Assembly (NCBI RefSeq): GCF_017813395.1
Contig: NZ_JAGIZB010000004.1
Span: forward strand, 186,001-250,000
Direction of reading: 5' to 3'
Length of the DNA stretch: 64,000 nucleotides
Source of the DNA: Pararoseomonas baculiformis
GTDB taxonomy: Bacteria > Pseudomonadota > Alphaproteobacteria > Acetobacterales > Acetobacteraceae
Positions 6,596 to 15,559 of this stretch are shown here, piece by piece; positions within the stretch are counted from its first letter, which is position 1; each line of letters starts with the position of its first letter. A program made the position numbers and the translations under genes. The notes below the pieces were generated by a model. That model was given only the letters and a program-made list of their open reading frames with translations, was not told the origin of the DNA and made no database searches.

Positions 6596-8584
6596 ATGCG
6601 ACGCCTTCTTCTGCTCTCCTTCACCGCCCTTTCCTTCCCCGCCCTGGCGCAGGGGACGAATCCGGGGACCAATCCGGGCACGCCGCCCGTCACCCAGCCC
6701 AGCGCTGCCGTGGCCGAGACGGTGGTAACCGCCACCCGCGTGCCGACGCCCATCGAGCGCGTGCCCGGCGCCGTGACCGTGATCGACCGCCAGACCATCG
6801 AGGAACGCGGCTACCAGACCCTTTCCGAGGCCCTGGCCACCGTGCCGGGCCTGGCGCTGATCCAGTCCGGCGGGCTGGGCCAGCCGGCCAGCGCCTTCAT
6901 CCGCGGCACCGCCTCCCGCCACGCCCTGGTGCTGCTGGACGGCGTGCCGGTAAACGATGTCTCCGAGCCGAATGGCGCCTTCAACTTCGGCAACGACCTG
7001 CTGGGGATGGAGGTGGAGCGCATCGAGGTGCTGCGCGGCCCCGCCTCATCTCTTTATGGATCAGGCGCGATCGGCGGGGTGGTGAACATCGTCACCCGCC
7101 GTGCCCCGCGTGGCCAGGTGGCGGCGCCCTTCGGTGAGCTGGCGGGCGGCAGCAACCGTACCCTGCGCGCCCAGGCCGGCGTCACCGGCACGGCAGGCGC
7201 GTTCGACTATCTCCTCGCCCTGCGCAGCCTCTCCACCCGCGGCACGGATGCCACCCCTTCCCGCATCGAGGGCAACACGGGCGAGCGCGACGGCTTCCGC
7301 AGCGCCGGCGCCACGGTGCGCCTGGGCTGGACGCCGAGCGAGCGCTTCCGCCTGGAAGGCCTTGCCAGCTGGCGGGAGAACCATGGCGGGCTGGACAATG
7401 TGCCCTTCGACGACCCGAACTACTCCTTCGAGGATCGCCGCTACACGGGCCAGCTCCGCGCCGAGGGCAAGCCTTTCGATGTCTGGACCACCGGCTTCCG
7501 AATCGCCCGCACCGTGGACCGCCGCCGCTACTCCAACCTGGCTGACAGCTTCGACCTCTCCACCACCGACGACCTGTATCGCGGCGAGCGCACGGTCTTT
7601 GACTGGGGCAACCAGATCCGCCTGCCCGATGCCGGGTTCATCGACCAGAGCCAGATCGCCTTCGGCCTGACGCATGAGCGGGAGGAGGTGCGCCAGGCTT
7701 CCGGCAGCGCCTTCTTCCGCACCACCACCAACGCCGATGCGGACCTCACCGCCGGGCATGTGGGGTACCAGCTGCGCCTGTTCCGGCGCCTCGACCTGAC
7801 CGCGGGCATCCGCAATGACAGCGCGGAGGATTACGGCACCCACACCACCTACCGGCTCGGCGCCGTGCTGGCCGTGCCGGAGATTTCCGCCCGCATCCGC
7901 ACCGCCTATGGCACGGCCTTCAAGGCGCCCTCGCTCTACCAGCGCTATGGCCGGATCTCCGGCTTCTTCCAGGGCAATCCGGAGCTGCGCCCCGAGACAT
8001 CCCAGGGCTGGGAAGCGGGCATCGAGTTCGACCTGCCGCTGGGTGCGCAGCGCGACTTCGCGACGCTCGGCGCCACCTATTTCGACAACCGCATCCGCGA
8101 CCTGATCAACTTCGATCCCTTCTTCACCTCGCTGGAGAATGTGGACCGCGCGCGGATCAAGGGCGCGGAGTTCACCGCCACGCTGCGCCCGGCCCGGTGG
8201 CTGACGGCATCCGCCGCCTACACCATCACCGATGCCCGCGACGCCCGCACCGGCGAGCGCCTGGCACGCCGGCCGGAGCAGCAGCTGGCCCTGAACGCCA
8301 GCATCCGCCCGGTGGCGAACGTGACCATCGCGCCGGAGCTGATCGTCTATGGCCGCTCGCGCGAGGGCGCCTTCGCCTCCTACCGCAACGATGGCAGCGC
8401 CTACACCGTGCCGCGGGACAACAAGGCCGGCACCATCTTCAACCTGACCGCGACCTGGCAGGTGACCGAGCCGGTGGCGCTGTTCGTGGAGGGCCGCAAC
8501 CTGACCGACAGCGACTTCGAGCCGGCGAACGGCTTCGTCATCCCGGGCCGCACCGTTCTGGCGGGAACGCGCTTCCGGTTCTGA
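6596..8584 (+). CDS. btuB: TonB-dependent vitamin B12 receptor, BtuB-like
   Basis: A 662-residue outer membrane receptor. Signal peptide residues 1-19 (MRRLLLLSFTALSFPALAQ); TonB box region ETVVTATRVPTPIERVP; plug domain about 45-160 with VPGLALIQSGGLGQPASAFIRG and IEVLRGPASSLYGSGAIGG; then a 22-strand barrel ending GFVIPGRTVLAGTRFRF with terminal Phe. Length and the cobalamin riboswitch in the leader identify it as the B12 transporter. The ATG at 6596 is chosen because it gives the signal peptide; upstream codons in the same frame lie in the riboswitch. No btuCDF or cob genes are adjacent, so the inner-membrane partner is encoded elsewhere. Confidence 0.9.
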   Translation: MRRLLLLSFTALSFPALAQGTNPGTNPGTPPVTQPSAAVAETVVTATRVPTPIERVPGAVTVIDRQTIEERGYQTLSEALATVPGLALIQSGGLGQPASAFIRGTASRHALVLLDGVPVNDVSEPNGAFNFGNDLLGMEVERIEVLRGPASSLYGSGAIGGVVNIVTRRAPRGQVAAPFGELAGGSNRTLRAQAGVTGTAGAFDYLLALRSLSTRGTDATPSRIEGNTGERDGFRSAGATVRLGWTPSERFRLEGLASWRENHGGLDNVPFDDPNYSFEDRRYTGQLRAEGKPFDVWTTGFRIARTVDRRRYSNLADSFDLSTTDDLYRGERTVFDWGNQIRLPDAGFIDQSQIAFGLTHEREEVRQASGSAFFRTTTNADADLTAGHVGYQLRLFRRLDLTAGIRNDSAEDYGTHTTYRLGAVLAVPEISARIRTAYGTAFKAPSLYQRYGRISGFFQGNPELRPETSQGWEAGIEFDLPLGAQRDFATLGATYFDNRIRDLINFDPFFTSLENVDRARIKGAEFTATLRPARWLTASAAYTITDARDARTGERLARRPEQQLALNASIRPVANVTIAPELIVYGRSREGAFASYRNDGSAYTVPRDNKAGTIFNLTATWQVTEPVALFVEGRNLTDSDFEPANGFVIPGRTVLAGTRFRF

Positions 8585-8593
8585 CAGGGCCGC

Positions 8594-8671
8594 GTGGTTC
8601 CGCGGGCCGCCGCGGGACCACGGCGCCGCGAGCGTTCGCGGCAACCCGGTGCCGCGAGCTGTCGCGGCACC
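8594..8671. terminator. Three tandem GC hairpins between btuB and the GGDEF-EAL gene
   Basis: Hairpin 1 pairs 8594-8605 with 8610-8621 (12 bp with one G-U). Hairpin 2 pairs GCCGCGA (8625-8631) with TCGCGGC (8636-8642). Hairpin 3 pairs GGTGCCGCGA (8648-8657) with TCGCGGCACC (8662-8671). The second and third share the core GCCGCGAGC-N2-TCGCGGC. They fill the 99-bp space between convergent stop codons and probably end transcription from both sides. Confidence 0.65.
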
Positions 8672-8683
8672 CGGGGGCGTGGG

Positions 8684-10657
8684 CTACCGCGCCACCCCTG
8701 GAGGCAGCCGCGCCCCGGGCATGGCCGGCTCCGCCAGCGCGGCCGCCACGCTCTCCCGCGGGGCGCCGAGGAAACGGCCCTGCGCGAAGTCGGCGCCGAG
8801 CTTCCCCAGCATCCTCCACTCCGCCTCATTCTCCACGCCCTCCACCACCGTGGCCGCGCCGAAGGCACGGGCGATGTCGAGCAGCGCGCAGAGGACGGGC
8901 TCCCGCTGCGGTGCCCCGATCCGCAGGACCGAGCCGTCCACCTTCACCATGTCGAACCGGAAGTCGTGCAGCGAGGCCAGCTTCGAATAGCCCGTGCCGA
9001 AATCATCCAGCGCGAGCAGCACGCCCATGGCGCGAAGGCTCCGAAGCTTCTCCCGCACGCTTCCAGGGCGCGCGGTGAGCGTGCGCTCCGTCAGCTCGAG
9101 CACCAGCCGGGATGGCTGCAGCCCGGTGCGATGCAGGATTGCCCCGATCCCGGAGATCAGCCCGGGCTGGCTGAACTGCACGGGCGAGAGATTCACCGCG
9201 ATGCGCCAGCTTCCGCCCACCGCCGCCTCGCAGGCCTTCTCGATCGCCCAGAGGCCGATCGGCACGATCAGCCCGGTTTCCTCGGCCACGGGGACGAACA
9301 CCTCCGGCGACACCGGCCCGAGTTCCGCGCTGCGCCAGCGTAGCAGCGCCTCCAGCCCCTCCACCCGCCCATCCGCCACGCGGCGCATGGGCTGGAAATC
9401 CAGGGACAGCTCCTCCCGCTCAAGCGCGAGCTGGAGGGCGGCCGGCACTGTCGCGGCGGAGCGGAGCTGGCGCATCGCCGCCCCCTCAGGCCACGCCCGG
9501 TCGCGGCGCTCCGTCTGCACGGGCGCCTCCTGCCCGTGCAGGCGCACGCTGTTCCCGCCGCGACGCTTCGCCTCGTACAGGCTCTGGTCGGCCAGGCGGA
9601 GCAGCGTGTCCGCATCCCCCTCCCCGGTCAGGCATCCACCCACGCTCACGCCGACACGCAGCTCCGTGCCGCAGGGCAGGACATAGGGTTCGGAAAGCTG
9701 GCCGACGATGCGCTGCCCGATTTCCAGAACCCTGGCGGCATCCACATCCCGCAGCAGCACGGCGAATTCATCTCCGCCCAGGCGCCCGGCGACATCATCC
9801 GGGCGAACGGCGCCGCGCAGCCGCTCCGCCACCAGGCGGAGCAGCGCATCCCCGGCGGCGTGGCCATGGATATCATTCACGGTCTTGAAGCCGTCCAGGT
9901 CGAGAAGGAGCACTGCGGCCGGCTGGTTCCCCGCCTCCGTGATCTCCTCCAGTTCCCGCGCGATGCTGCGGCGGTTCGGCAGGCCGGTCAGCGTGTCATG
10001 CATGGCCTGGTGGGCCAGCTCGTGCAGCACCTCTACCTCCCGCGTGCGGTCGCGCGTCGTGCCGCGAAAGCCGATCAGCACCCCGGCTTCCGAGCGGACC
10101 GGCACGCCGTTGGACTGGAAATGGCGAATGGAGCCATCGGACTGGCGCAGGCTGAACTGGAAGTCGCGGAAAGGCTCCCCGGCGGCCTGTCCCGCCAGAC
10201 GGCGAGCCCAGATCTCGGGCGGGGTGATGGGATCGCGCGCCGGATAATCGGCGATCATGCCCCCGATGCGGGCGCATTCATCGCCCCGATGAATCCCGTT
10301 GTGGTCGGAGATGAAGGTGAAGCGCCCCTCCAGATCCGTCTCCCAGACCATGTCGGAACAGCATTCCGCCAGATCCCGCGCCCGCCGAAGCGCGAGGAGA
10401 AGCTCGACATTCAGCGCCTTCAGGCGCGCGACCTGTTCCCGCCTGTGACCGACCAGCCGCCGGATCAGCAGGAAGAGCAGGAGCCCATGGGCCAGGATGA
10501 GGCCCGTATCCCAGGAGGCCGTCAGGACAAGGAAGTGGCCCTGCCTCTCGGGCAGGGTGGCGATCAGCCCGGCGGTCAGCAGGCCGAATTGCAGCGAGAT
10601 GAGGAGCGAAACAGGCGGATGGCGAAAAACCACGCTGTCACTCCCCGGAATGGACAA
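8684..10657 (-). CDS. Bifunctional diguanylate cyclase/phosphodiesterase (PAS-GGDEF-EAL)
   Basis: The 657-residue protein has two N-terminal transmembrane helices (about 18-35 and 48-66), a PAS-like domain (about 90-215), a GGDEF domain (about 220-380) with the intact motif RLGGDEFAVLL, and an EAL domain (about 405-645). EAL residues visible are LEALLRW (Glu-Ala-Leu), NLSPVQF, LELTERT, DDFGTGYSKLASL, KVDGSVL and VVEGVENEAE, so both halves look competent for cyclic di-GMP turnover; the final QG-x3-x2-P site reads QGRFLGAP. It would tune motility, adhesion or polysaccharide output at the membrane. It is monocistronic, converging on btuB. Confidence 0.9.
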   Translation of the reverse strand: MSIPGSDSVVFRHPPVSLLISLQFGLLTAGLIATLPERQGHFLVLTASWDTGLILAHGLLLFLLIRRLVGHRREQVARLKALNVELLLALRRARDLAECCSDMVWETDLEGRFTFISDHNGIHRGDECARIGGMIADYPARDPITPPEIWARRLAGQAAGEPFRDFQFSLRQSDGSIRHFQSNGVPVRSEAGVLIGFRGTTRDRTREVEVLHELAHQAMHDTLTGLPNRRSIARELEEITEAGNQPAAVLLLDLDGFKTVNDIHGHAAGDALLRLVAERLRGAVRPDDVAGRLGGDEFAVLLRDVDAARVLEIGQRIVGQLSEPYVLPCGTELRVGVSVGGCLTGEGDADTLLRLADQSLYEAKRRGGNSVRLHGQEAPVQTERRDRAWPEGAAMRQLRSAATVPAALQLALEREELSLDFQPMRRVADGRVEGLEALLRWRSAELGPVSPEVFVPVAEETGLIVPIGLWAIEKACEAAVGGSWRIAVNLSPVQFSQPGLISGIGAILHRTGLQPSRLVLELTERTLTARPGSVREKLRSLRAMGVLLALDDFGTGYSKLASLHDFRFDMVKVDGSVLRIGAPQREPVLCALLDIARAFGAATVVEGVENEAEWRMLGKLGADFAQGRFLGAPRESVAAALAEPAMPGARLPPGVAR

Positions 10658-10811
10658 CCATGAAGGGTGAAGCCCCTGTTCGCGACCGCATGCCGCGATC
10701 AGGCTTCGATCAACTCTCGTTATGATTGCAAGTTTCGCCTGCGAGAACCCTCCACGGCTTCACGAGTTCTCATGAGGTCGGCCCGAAAGGCCGGCCAATG
10801 GGCCTGCAGAA

Positions 10812-10838
10812 GGGGGAAGCGCCCGCCGGGGCGCCCCC
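10812..10838 (-). terminator. Candidate terminator after the M20 peptidase gene
   Basis: GCGCCC (10819-10824) pairs with GGGCGC (10829-10834) around a GCCG loop, and flanking G5 and C5 runs can extend the stem with a two-base bulge. It begins just downstream of the peptidase stop codon (10849) on the minus strand. The remaining gap to 10657 shows only a weak CGGCC/GGCCG hairpin at 10779-10793 and AT-richer sequence suited to the promoter of the GGDEF-EAL gene's neighbour. Confidence 0.45.
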
Positions 10839-10848
10839 GCCCCGACCG

Positions 10849-11991
10849 TCAAAGCGTCTCCAGCAGCCCCAGGATCACCTGCCCCCGTGGCGCCAGGTCG
10901 CGCCACAGGATGTGCTCGTTCGGCGCATGGGCGCCGGCGCCGGTGCAGCCCAGCCCGTCCAGGGTGGGAACCCCCATGGCAGCGGTGAAGTTGCCGTCGG
11001 AGCCGCCGCCCCGGTGCTGCTTGGGCAGTTCGTAGCCGGCCTCGCGCGCCAGGGTCCGGGCGCGCTCATACAGCTTCAGGATATCCGCGTTCTCGGCGAA
11101 GGAGGGGCGGTTCATCCCACCCTCGATGGTGATGGTGATGCCATCCTCCGTCCCGGCCAGGGCGAGGATCTCTTTCTCCATCCGCTCGCCATCGGCCAGT
11201 GTGGCCACGCGCAGGTCGATCTCGCAGCCGGCCTCGGGCGGGATCACGTTGGGGCGGGTGCCGCCCCAGACCGGCGCGACATTGGTCGTGGTGCCGCCCG
11301 CCAGGTCCACCATGGCATGCACCTTCCCGATCAGCGCGGCCAGTGCCACCACGGCGCTGCGCCCCTCGGTCCAGTTGCCGCCGGCATGGGCGGAGACACC
11401 CTCGATCCTCACCACGAAGCGGCCCACGCCCTTGCGCGCCGTGACGCAGGCGCCGCCGGGATTGCCGGCCGGCTCGGGGATCAGCACGGCGGTCGCACCC
11501 CGCGCCTCGCGCTCGATGATCTCGCGGGAGGTCGGGCTGCCCACTTCCTCATCGGGCGTGAGCAGCAGGGTGACCGGGCTGCGGGTCTGCACCCCCTGGC
11601 GCAGGATCTCGCGCAGCGCGTTGAAGGCCAGGAACGAACCCGCCTTCATGTCATAGATGCCGGGGCCGAAGGCCTTCTCGCCCTCCACCCTCCAGGGCAT
11701 CGACTTCTCCAGCGTGCCGTGGTCCCAGACCGTGTCCAGGTGCCCGGCGATCACCACGGGCGGGCGGTTGCCCGTGGCCGGGCTGGACCGGGTGCGGGCG
11801 ATCAGCGTGTCGCCATAGCCATCCCGGCCCGGGATGCGCTCCAGCTCGGCGCCGGCCTCGCGCAGCTCCGCCTCGATCCGGTCGATCAGCCCGTTCACGG
11901 CCTTCGGGTCGGTGGTCGGCGTCTCATGCAGCACCCAGCCGCGCAGCTCCTCCAGCAGGGCCTCGCTGGTGCCGATCCGGGTCTGGGGCAT
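10849..11991 (-). CDS. M20 family metallopeptidase (glutamate carboxypeptidase type)
   Basis: A 380-residue zinc peptidase of the M20/ArgE/CPG2 group. Motifs: VVIAGHLDTVW (first metal His and Asp), FGPGIYDMKAGSFLAF (bridging Asp), TLLLTPDEEVGS (catalytic Glu-Glu), LIPEPAG, and HRGGGSDGNFTAAMGVPTLDGLG with the final metal His in TGAGAHAPNEHI. The lid domain carries GVSAHAGGNWTEGRSA. The set fits carboxypeptidase G2-like enzymes that remove C-terminal Glu from peptides or folates. No signal peptide, so probably cytoplasmic. Start MPQTRIG at 11991 is chosen because upstream codons lose homology-like character. It is divergent from the MaoC gene with 90 bp between. Confidence 0.85.
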   Translation of the reverse strand: MPQTRIGTSEALLEELRGWVLHETPTTDPKAVNGLIDRIEAELREAGAELERIPGRDGYGDTLIARTRSSPATGNRPPVVIAGHLDTVWDHGTLEKSMPWRVEGEKAFGPGIYDMKAGSFLAFNALREILRQGVQTRSPVTLLLTPDEEVGSPTSREIIEREARGATAVLIPEPAGNPGGACVTARKGVGRFVVRIEGVSAHAGGNWTEGRSAVVALAALIGKVHAMVDLAGGTTTNVAPVWGGTRPNVIPPEAGCEIDLRVATLADGERMEKEILALAGTEDGITITIEGGMNRPSFAENADILKLYERARTLAREAGYELPKQHRGGGSDGNFTAAMGVPTLDGLGCTGAGAHAPNEHILWRDLAPRGQVILGLLETL

Positions 11992-12081
11992 GCTGCATTG
12001 TCCTCTCTCTTGGGTGGGGGGTTCTCGCGCCGGGGTCCGGTCTTGTCCATGCTCGCCGGACGGGAATCCGGGGGATCGGGC

Positions 12082-12516
12082 ATGGACGGAATGCGCTTCG
12101 AGGATCTGTCGCTGGGCCAGTCCGCCCGCTTCGCGAAGACGATCACGGAGGCGGATATCCTCCTCTTTTCCGCCATTTCGGGGGACAACAACCCCGTCCA
12201 CCTGGATGCCGAGGCCGCCGCCACCTCCTTCTTCGGCGAAAGGGTGGCGCATGGGATGCTCACGGCCTCGCTCATCTCCGGGCTGCTGGGGACGCGGCTG
12301 CCCGGGCCCGGCGCCGTCTATGTCTCCCAGAGCCTGAAGTTCCGGGCTCCGGTCCGGATCGGCCAGACCGTGGTGGCCGAGGCCGAGGTGGTGGCGCTGG
12401 ACCCCGCGCGCCGCCGCGCGACGCTGCGCACCACCTGCTCCGCCGCGGGGGTGCTGGTGGTGGAGGGTGAAGCCGTGGTCATGATCCCGCCCAGAGAGGC
12501 TGCCCCCGCTGGATAG
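12082..12516 (+). CDS. MaoC-like (R)-specific enoyl-CoA hydratase domain protein
   Basis: The 144-residue single hotdog-fold protein contains the hydratase motif F-x-SGDNNPVHLD (Asp and His of the catalytic pair) followed by ERVAHGMLTASLISGLLG, the usual MaoC/PhaJ signature. Such proteins hydrate trans-2-enoyl-CoA to (R)-3-hydroxyacyl-CoA, feeding fatty acid oxidation intermediates to polyhydroxyalkanoate synthesis or other CoA pathways. Two in-frame ATGs (12082, 12091) are both possible starts. It is followed after 28 bp by the LOG gene in the same direction. Confidence 0.8.
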   Translation: MDGMRFEDLSLGQSARFAKTITEADILLFSAISGDNNPVHLDAEAAATSFFGERVAHGMLTASLISGLLGTRLPGPGAVYVSQSLKFRAPVRIGQTVVAEAEVVALDPARRRATLRTTCSAAGVLVVEGEAVVMIPPREAAPAG

Positions 12517-12544
12517 TGGCCTGCCGCGATGCCACATTCCCCCC

Positions 12545-13141
12545 ATGAGCATTGAGATGAAAAAGGTTTGCGTCTTCTGCGGCGCGAATCCCGGCACTGA
12601 TCCCGCCTTCGCCGAAGCCGCCCGCGCCCTGGGCCATGCGATCGCGGAACGCGGCCTTGGCCTGGTCTATGGCGGCGGCAAGGTGGGGCTGATGGGCGTG
12701 GTGGCCGATGCCGCGCTGGAGGCGGGCGCCGAGGTGGACGGCGTGATCCCCGAGCACCTGATGCAGCGCGAGCTGGGCCATGGCTCCGTCACGCGCCTGC
12801 ATGTCGTCTCCTCCATGCATGAGCGGAAGGCCATGATGGCGAAGCTGTCGGACGGCTTCGTGGTGCTGCCGGGCGGCTTCGGCACGCTGGAGGAGGCCTT
12901 TGAGGTTCTCACCTGGTCCCAGCTGGGCCTGCACCGGAAGGGCACGGTCTTCCTGGACGTGAAGGGCTACTGGTCCACGCTGAGCGCCATGATGGACGGG
13001 ATGGTGACGGCCGGCTTCGTCCGCCCGGAGCATCGCAGCCTTTCCCTCACGGCCGGGAGCCCGGCGCAGGCGCTGGACATGCTGGCCGCCTATCGCCCGC
13101 CCGAGCTGACGCGCTGGATCGAGCGCGTGGCGCAGGCCTGA
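12545..13141 (+). CDS. LOG family protein (nucleoside 5'-monophosphate phosphoribohydrolase)
   Basis: The 198-residue Rossmann-like protein has VCVFCGANPGTDPAF at the N-terminus and VVLPGGFGTLEEAFEVLTW, the PGG-x-GT-x2-E motif of the LOG family (TIGR00730). LOG enzymes cleave the N-glycosidic bond of nucleoside 5'-monophosphates, releasing free bases such as cytokinins; in bacteria they are often simply nucleotide salvage hydrolases. The length is normal for the family. ribF starts 11 bp downstream, so the two are probably co-transcribed. Confidence 0.88.
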   Translation: MSIEMKKVCVFCGANPGTDPAFAEAARALGHAIAERGLGLVYGGGKVGLMGVVADAALEAGAEVDGVIPEHLMQRELGHGSVTRLHVVSSMHERKAMMAKLSDGFVVLPGGFGTLEEAFEVLTWSQLGLHRKGTVFLDVKGYWSTLSAMMDGMVTAGFVRPEHRSLSLTAGSPAQALDMLAAYRPPELTRWIERVAQA

Positions 13142-13152
13142 TCCGGCCGGCC

Positions 13153-14094
13153 ATGCCCTGCCATCTCTGGACGGATTGGCGCCGCCTGCCGGAAGCCGCG
13201 CGCGGCGGCACCCTGGCCCTGGGCAACCTGGACGGGGTGCACCGGGGCCACCGCGCCGTGCTGGCCGCCGCCCATGGGGCGCGGCCGGACCTGCCCCTGG
13301 GCGCCCTGACCTTCGAGCCGCATCCGCGCGAGCATTTCCGCCCCCAGGATCCACCCTTCCGCCTGACCCTGCTGCCCGCCAAGGCCGCGGCGCTGGAGGC
13401 CGCCGGCTGCGCCCATGTCCACGCCCTGCCCTTCGATGCCGCCCTGGCCGCGATGGAGGCCGAGGTCTTCTGCGACTCCATCCTGCGGGACGGGCTGGGG
13501 GCGCGGCACCTGGCCTGCGGCGCCGATTTCGCCTTCGGCCACCGCCGTGGAGGGGACGTGGCCTTCCTGGCGCGCTGGGCGGAGCGGAACGGCATCGGCC
13601 TGACTGTCGTTCCCCCGGTTTCCGATGCCGCCGGCCCTATCAGCAGCACCCGCATCCGCCGCGCCCTGCAGGATGGCTACCCCGAGCGCGCATCCGCCCT
13701 GCTGGGCCGTGACTGGGAGGTGCGGGGCACGGTGTTCCACGGGGACCGCCTGGGCCGGGAGCTGGGCTGGCCCACCGCCAATCTGTGGATGGGCCGCCAT
13801 CTCGAACCCGCACGCGGCGTCTATGCCGTCTTCGCCGTGCTGCCCGATGGCAGCCTGGTGCCGGGCGTGGCCAATATCGGCCGCCGCCCCACCCTGGGCG
13901 GCGATGCGGAAACGCGGCTCGAAACGCATCTCTTCGACTGGTCGGGCGATCTCTACGACCAGGAGATCGGCATCCGCCTGCACCGCTTCCTGCGGGAAGA
14001 CGCCACCTTCCAGGGTCTGGATGAGCTGAAGGCCGCCATCGCGGCCGACGCCGCCCGGGCGCGGAGCGTTCTGGCGGTCCCGGATCCGGGCTGA
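13153..14094 (+). CDS. ribF: Bifunctional riboflavin kinase / FAD synthetase
   Basis: The 313-residue protein has the N-terminal FAD synthetase nucleotidyltransferase domain with GNLDGVHRGHRAVL (GxxDGxHxGH motif, residues about 27-40) and ISSTRIRRAL, and a C-terminal riboflavin kinase domain with GRELGWPTANLWM, GVYAVFAV, GVANIGRRPTLGG and the catalytic-region ETHLFDW. It makes FMN and then FAD from riboflavin and ATP in the cytoplasm. Length is as expected. It ends 9 bp from the convergent rsmD stop. Confidence 0.95.
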   Translation: MPCHLWTDWRRLPEAARGGTLALGNLDGVHRGHRAVLAAAHGARPDLPLGALTFEPHPREHFRPQDPPFRLTLLPAKAAALEAAGCAHVHALPFDAALAAMEAEVFCDSILRDGLGARHLACGADFAFGHRRGGDVAFLARWAERNGIGLTVVPPVSDAAGPISSTRIRRALQDGYPERASALLGRDWEVRGTVFHGDRLGRELGWPTANLWMGRHLEPARGVYAVFAVLPDGSLVPGVANIGRRPTLGGDAETRLETHLFDWSGDLYDQEIGIRLHRFLREDATFQGLDELKAAIAADAARARSVLAVPDPG

Positions 14095-14103
14095 CGCGGC
14101 GCG

Positions 14104-14661
14104 CTAGGTGCCCCGGAGGACGAGCATCCGGGCCGCCCCGCCTTCCCTCTCGGCCACCACCTCCCAGCCTGGCAGCTCGGGCCTTTCCTCATCCCGCCCG
14201 GTCTCCAGGCAGGCCAGGGCCCCCGGGGCGATCCAGCCCGCGGCGCGCAGCGCTGCCAGGGCGGCCGGGCCGAGATCCTTGCCATAGGGGGGATCCAGGA
14301 AGACCAATCCGCAGGGCGTATCGGCGGGCGGCGGGCGCAGCGCGCTCCCCCCAATCACCCGCGCCATCCCCTCGGCCCGCAACGCCACGACATTGGCCCG
14401 CAGGGCGGCCAGGGCGGCACGGTCCTGCTCGATGAAGAAGGCCCGCGCGGCTCCGCGGGACAGGGCTTCCAGCCCCAACGCCCCGGTGCCGGCGAAGGCA
14501 TCGAGCACCGCCGCGCCCTCGATCACGCCCCGGCCGGCCCAGGGCGCATGCCAGAGGGAGTCGAAGAGGGCCTGCCGCAGGCGGTCCGCCGTGGGCCGCG
14601 TCGTCGCGCCCGGCGGGGCCTGTAGGGCACGCCCGCGCCAGCGGCCAGCAACGATCCTCAT
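14104..14661 (-). CDS. rsmD: 16S rRNA (guanine(966)-N(2))-methyltransferase
   Basis: The 185-residue product begins MRIVAGRWRGRAL, then TRPTADRLRQALFDSL, the SAM-binding VLDAFAGTGALGLEALSRGA and the catalytic LVFLDPPYGK (DPPY) motif. This arrangement is specific to RsmD, which methylates G966 of 16S rRNA during 30S assembly. The ATG at 14661 gives the canonical N-terminus. It is the third gene of a minus-strand group (amidotransferase, rluB-like, rsmD) with 16 bp between it and the pseudouridine synthase. Confidence 0.93.
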   Translation of the reverse strand: MRIVAGRWRGRALQAPPGATTRPTADRLRQALFDSLWHAPWAGRGVIEGAAVLDAFAGTGALGLEALSRGAARAFFIEQDRAALAALRANVVALRAEGMARVIGGSALRPPPADTPCGLVFLDPPYGKDLGPAALAALRAAGWIAPGALACLETGRDEERPELPGWEVVAEREGGAARMLVLRGT

Positions 14662-14677
14662 CCTCGCGCCCTGCCCC

Positions 14678-15559
14678 TCACTCCGTCCGCGGCTTGGCGC
14701 CCCAGGGCGTGCGGTGCGGGTCGCCGGCGCGGCGCGCGCGCGGCGGCCGGGCCCGCGGCGGCGCCGTTTCCGGCGGAAGCGGCGTGCGCTCCACCCCGCG
14801 CTGGATGCGCGGCGCGGCGGAGCGGATGCCCAGCTGCTCGCGCATGGTCCGGGCATTCACCTCCTCCACGGCGCCCGATGGCAGGGTGCCGAGCTGGAAG
14901 GGACCGTAGGCCACGCGGATCAGCCGCGTCACATGCAGCCCGAGATGCTGCATCACGCGCCGGATCTCGCGGTTCTTCCCCTCCTCCAGGGAGACGGTGA
15001 GCCAGGCATTGGTGCCCTGGCGGCTGTCCAGCCCCGCCTGGATCGGGCCGTACTTCACCCCGTCCACCGTGATGCCGCGCGCCAGCCAGGCCAGCCCGCC
15101 CTCGTTCACCCGGCCATGCACGCGCACGCGGTAGCGGCGCAGCCAGCCATTGGAGGGAAGCTCCAGCCGCCGGGCCAGGGCACCATCATTCGTGAGGAGG
15201 AGGAGCCCCTCGCTCGTCAGGTCCAGCCGCCCGATCGAGACGAGGCGCGGCAGCCCTTCCGGCAGCTTCTGGAAAACCGTGGGGCGGCCCTGGGGGTCCT
15301 TGTGGGTCGTCACCAGCCCGTCTGGCTTGTGGTAGCGGAAGAGGCGGGTGGGCTCGGCCCCGCCCACGCGCTGCCCGCGCACCACCACCGCATCCCCGTC
15401 GTTCACGAAGGTGGCGGGGGTTTCCACCACCTTCCCGTTCAGGGTCACCTGGCCCTCGGCGATCAGCGCCTCCGCGTCGCGGCGGCTGGCAACGCCCGCG
15501 CGGGCCAGCCATTTGGCGATGCGCTCGCCGCGCTCGGGGGTATCGGCCTCCTCGCTCAT
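14678..15559 (-). CDS. rluB: Pseudouridine synthase, RluB/RsuA family
   Basis: A 293-residue protein with an N-terminal S4 RNA-binding domain (about 10-60; ERIAKWLARAGVASRRDAEALI) and a catalytic domain with the active-site Asp in SIGRLDLTSEGLLLLTNDG, plus LEEGKNREIRRVMQHLGL and VTRLIRVAYGPF. These are RluB/RsuA features; RluB modifies U2605 in 23S rRNA. The C-terminal tail is rich in Arg and Pro, as in many alphaproteobacterial copies. The ATG at 15559 overlaps the stop of the upstream amidotransferase gene by 4 bp (ATGA), which fixes the start. Confidence 0.88.
   Translation of the reverse strand: MSEEADTPERGERIAKWLARAGVASRRDAEALIAEGQVTLNGKVVETPATFVNDGDAVVVRGQRVGGAEPTRLFRYHKPDGLVTTHKDPQGRPTVFQKLPEGLPRLVSIGRLDLTSEGLLLLTNDGALARRLELPSNGWLRRYRVRVHGRVNEGGLAWLARGITVDGVKYGPIQAGLDSRQGTNAWLTVSLEEGKNREIRRVMQHLGLHVTRLIRVAYGPFQLGTLPSGAVEEVNARTMREQLGIRSAAPRIQRGVERTPLPPETAPPRARPPRARRAGDPHRTPWGAKPRTE

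Noticed and set aside
7061-8644. Minus-strand open frame of 527 codons opposite btuB
   Set aside because: Shadow of the TonB receptor gene; the translation has no domain character.
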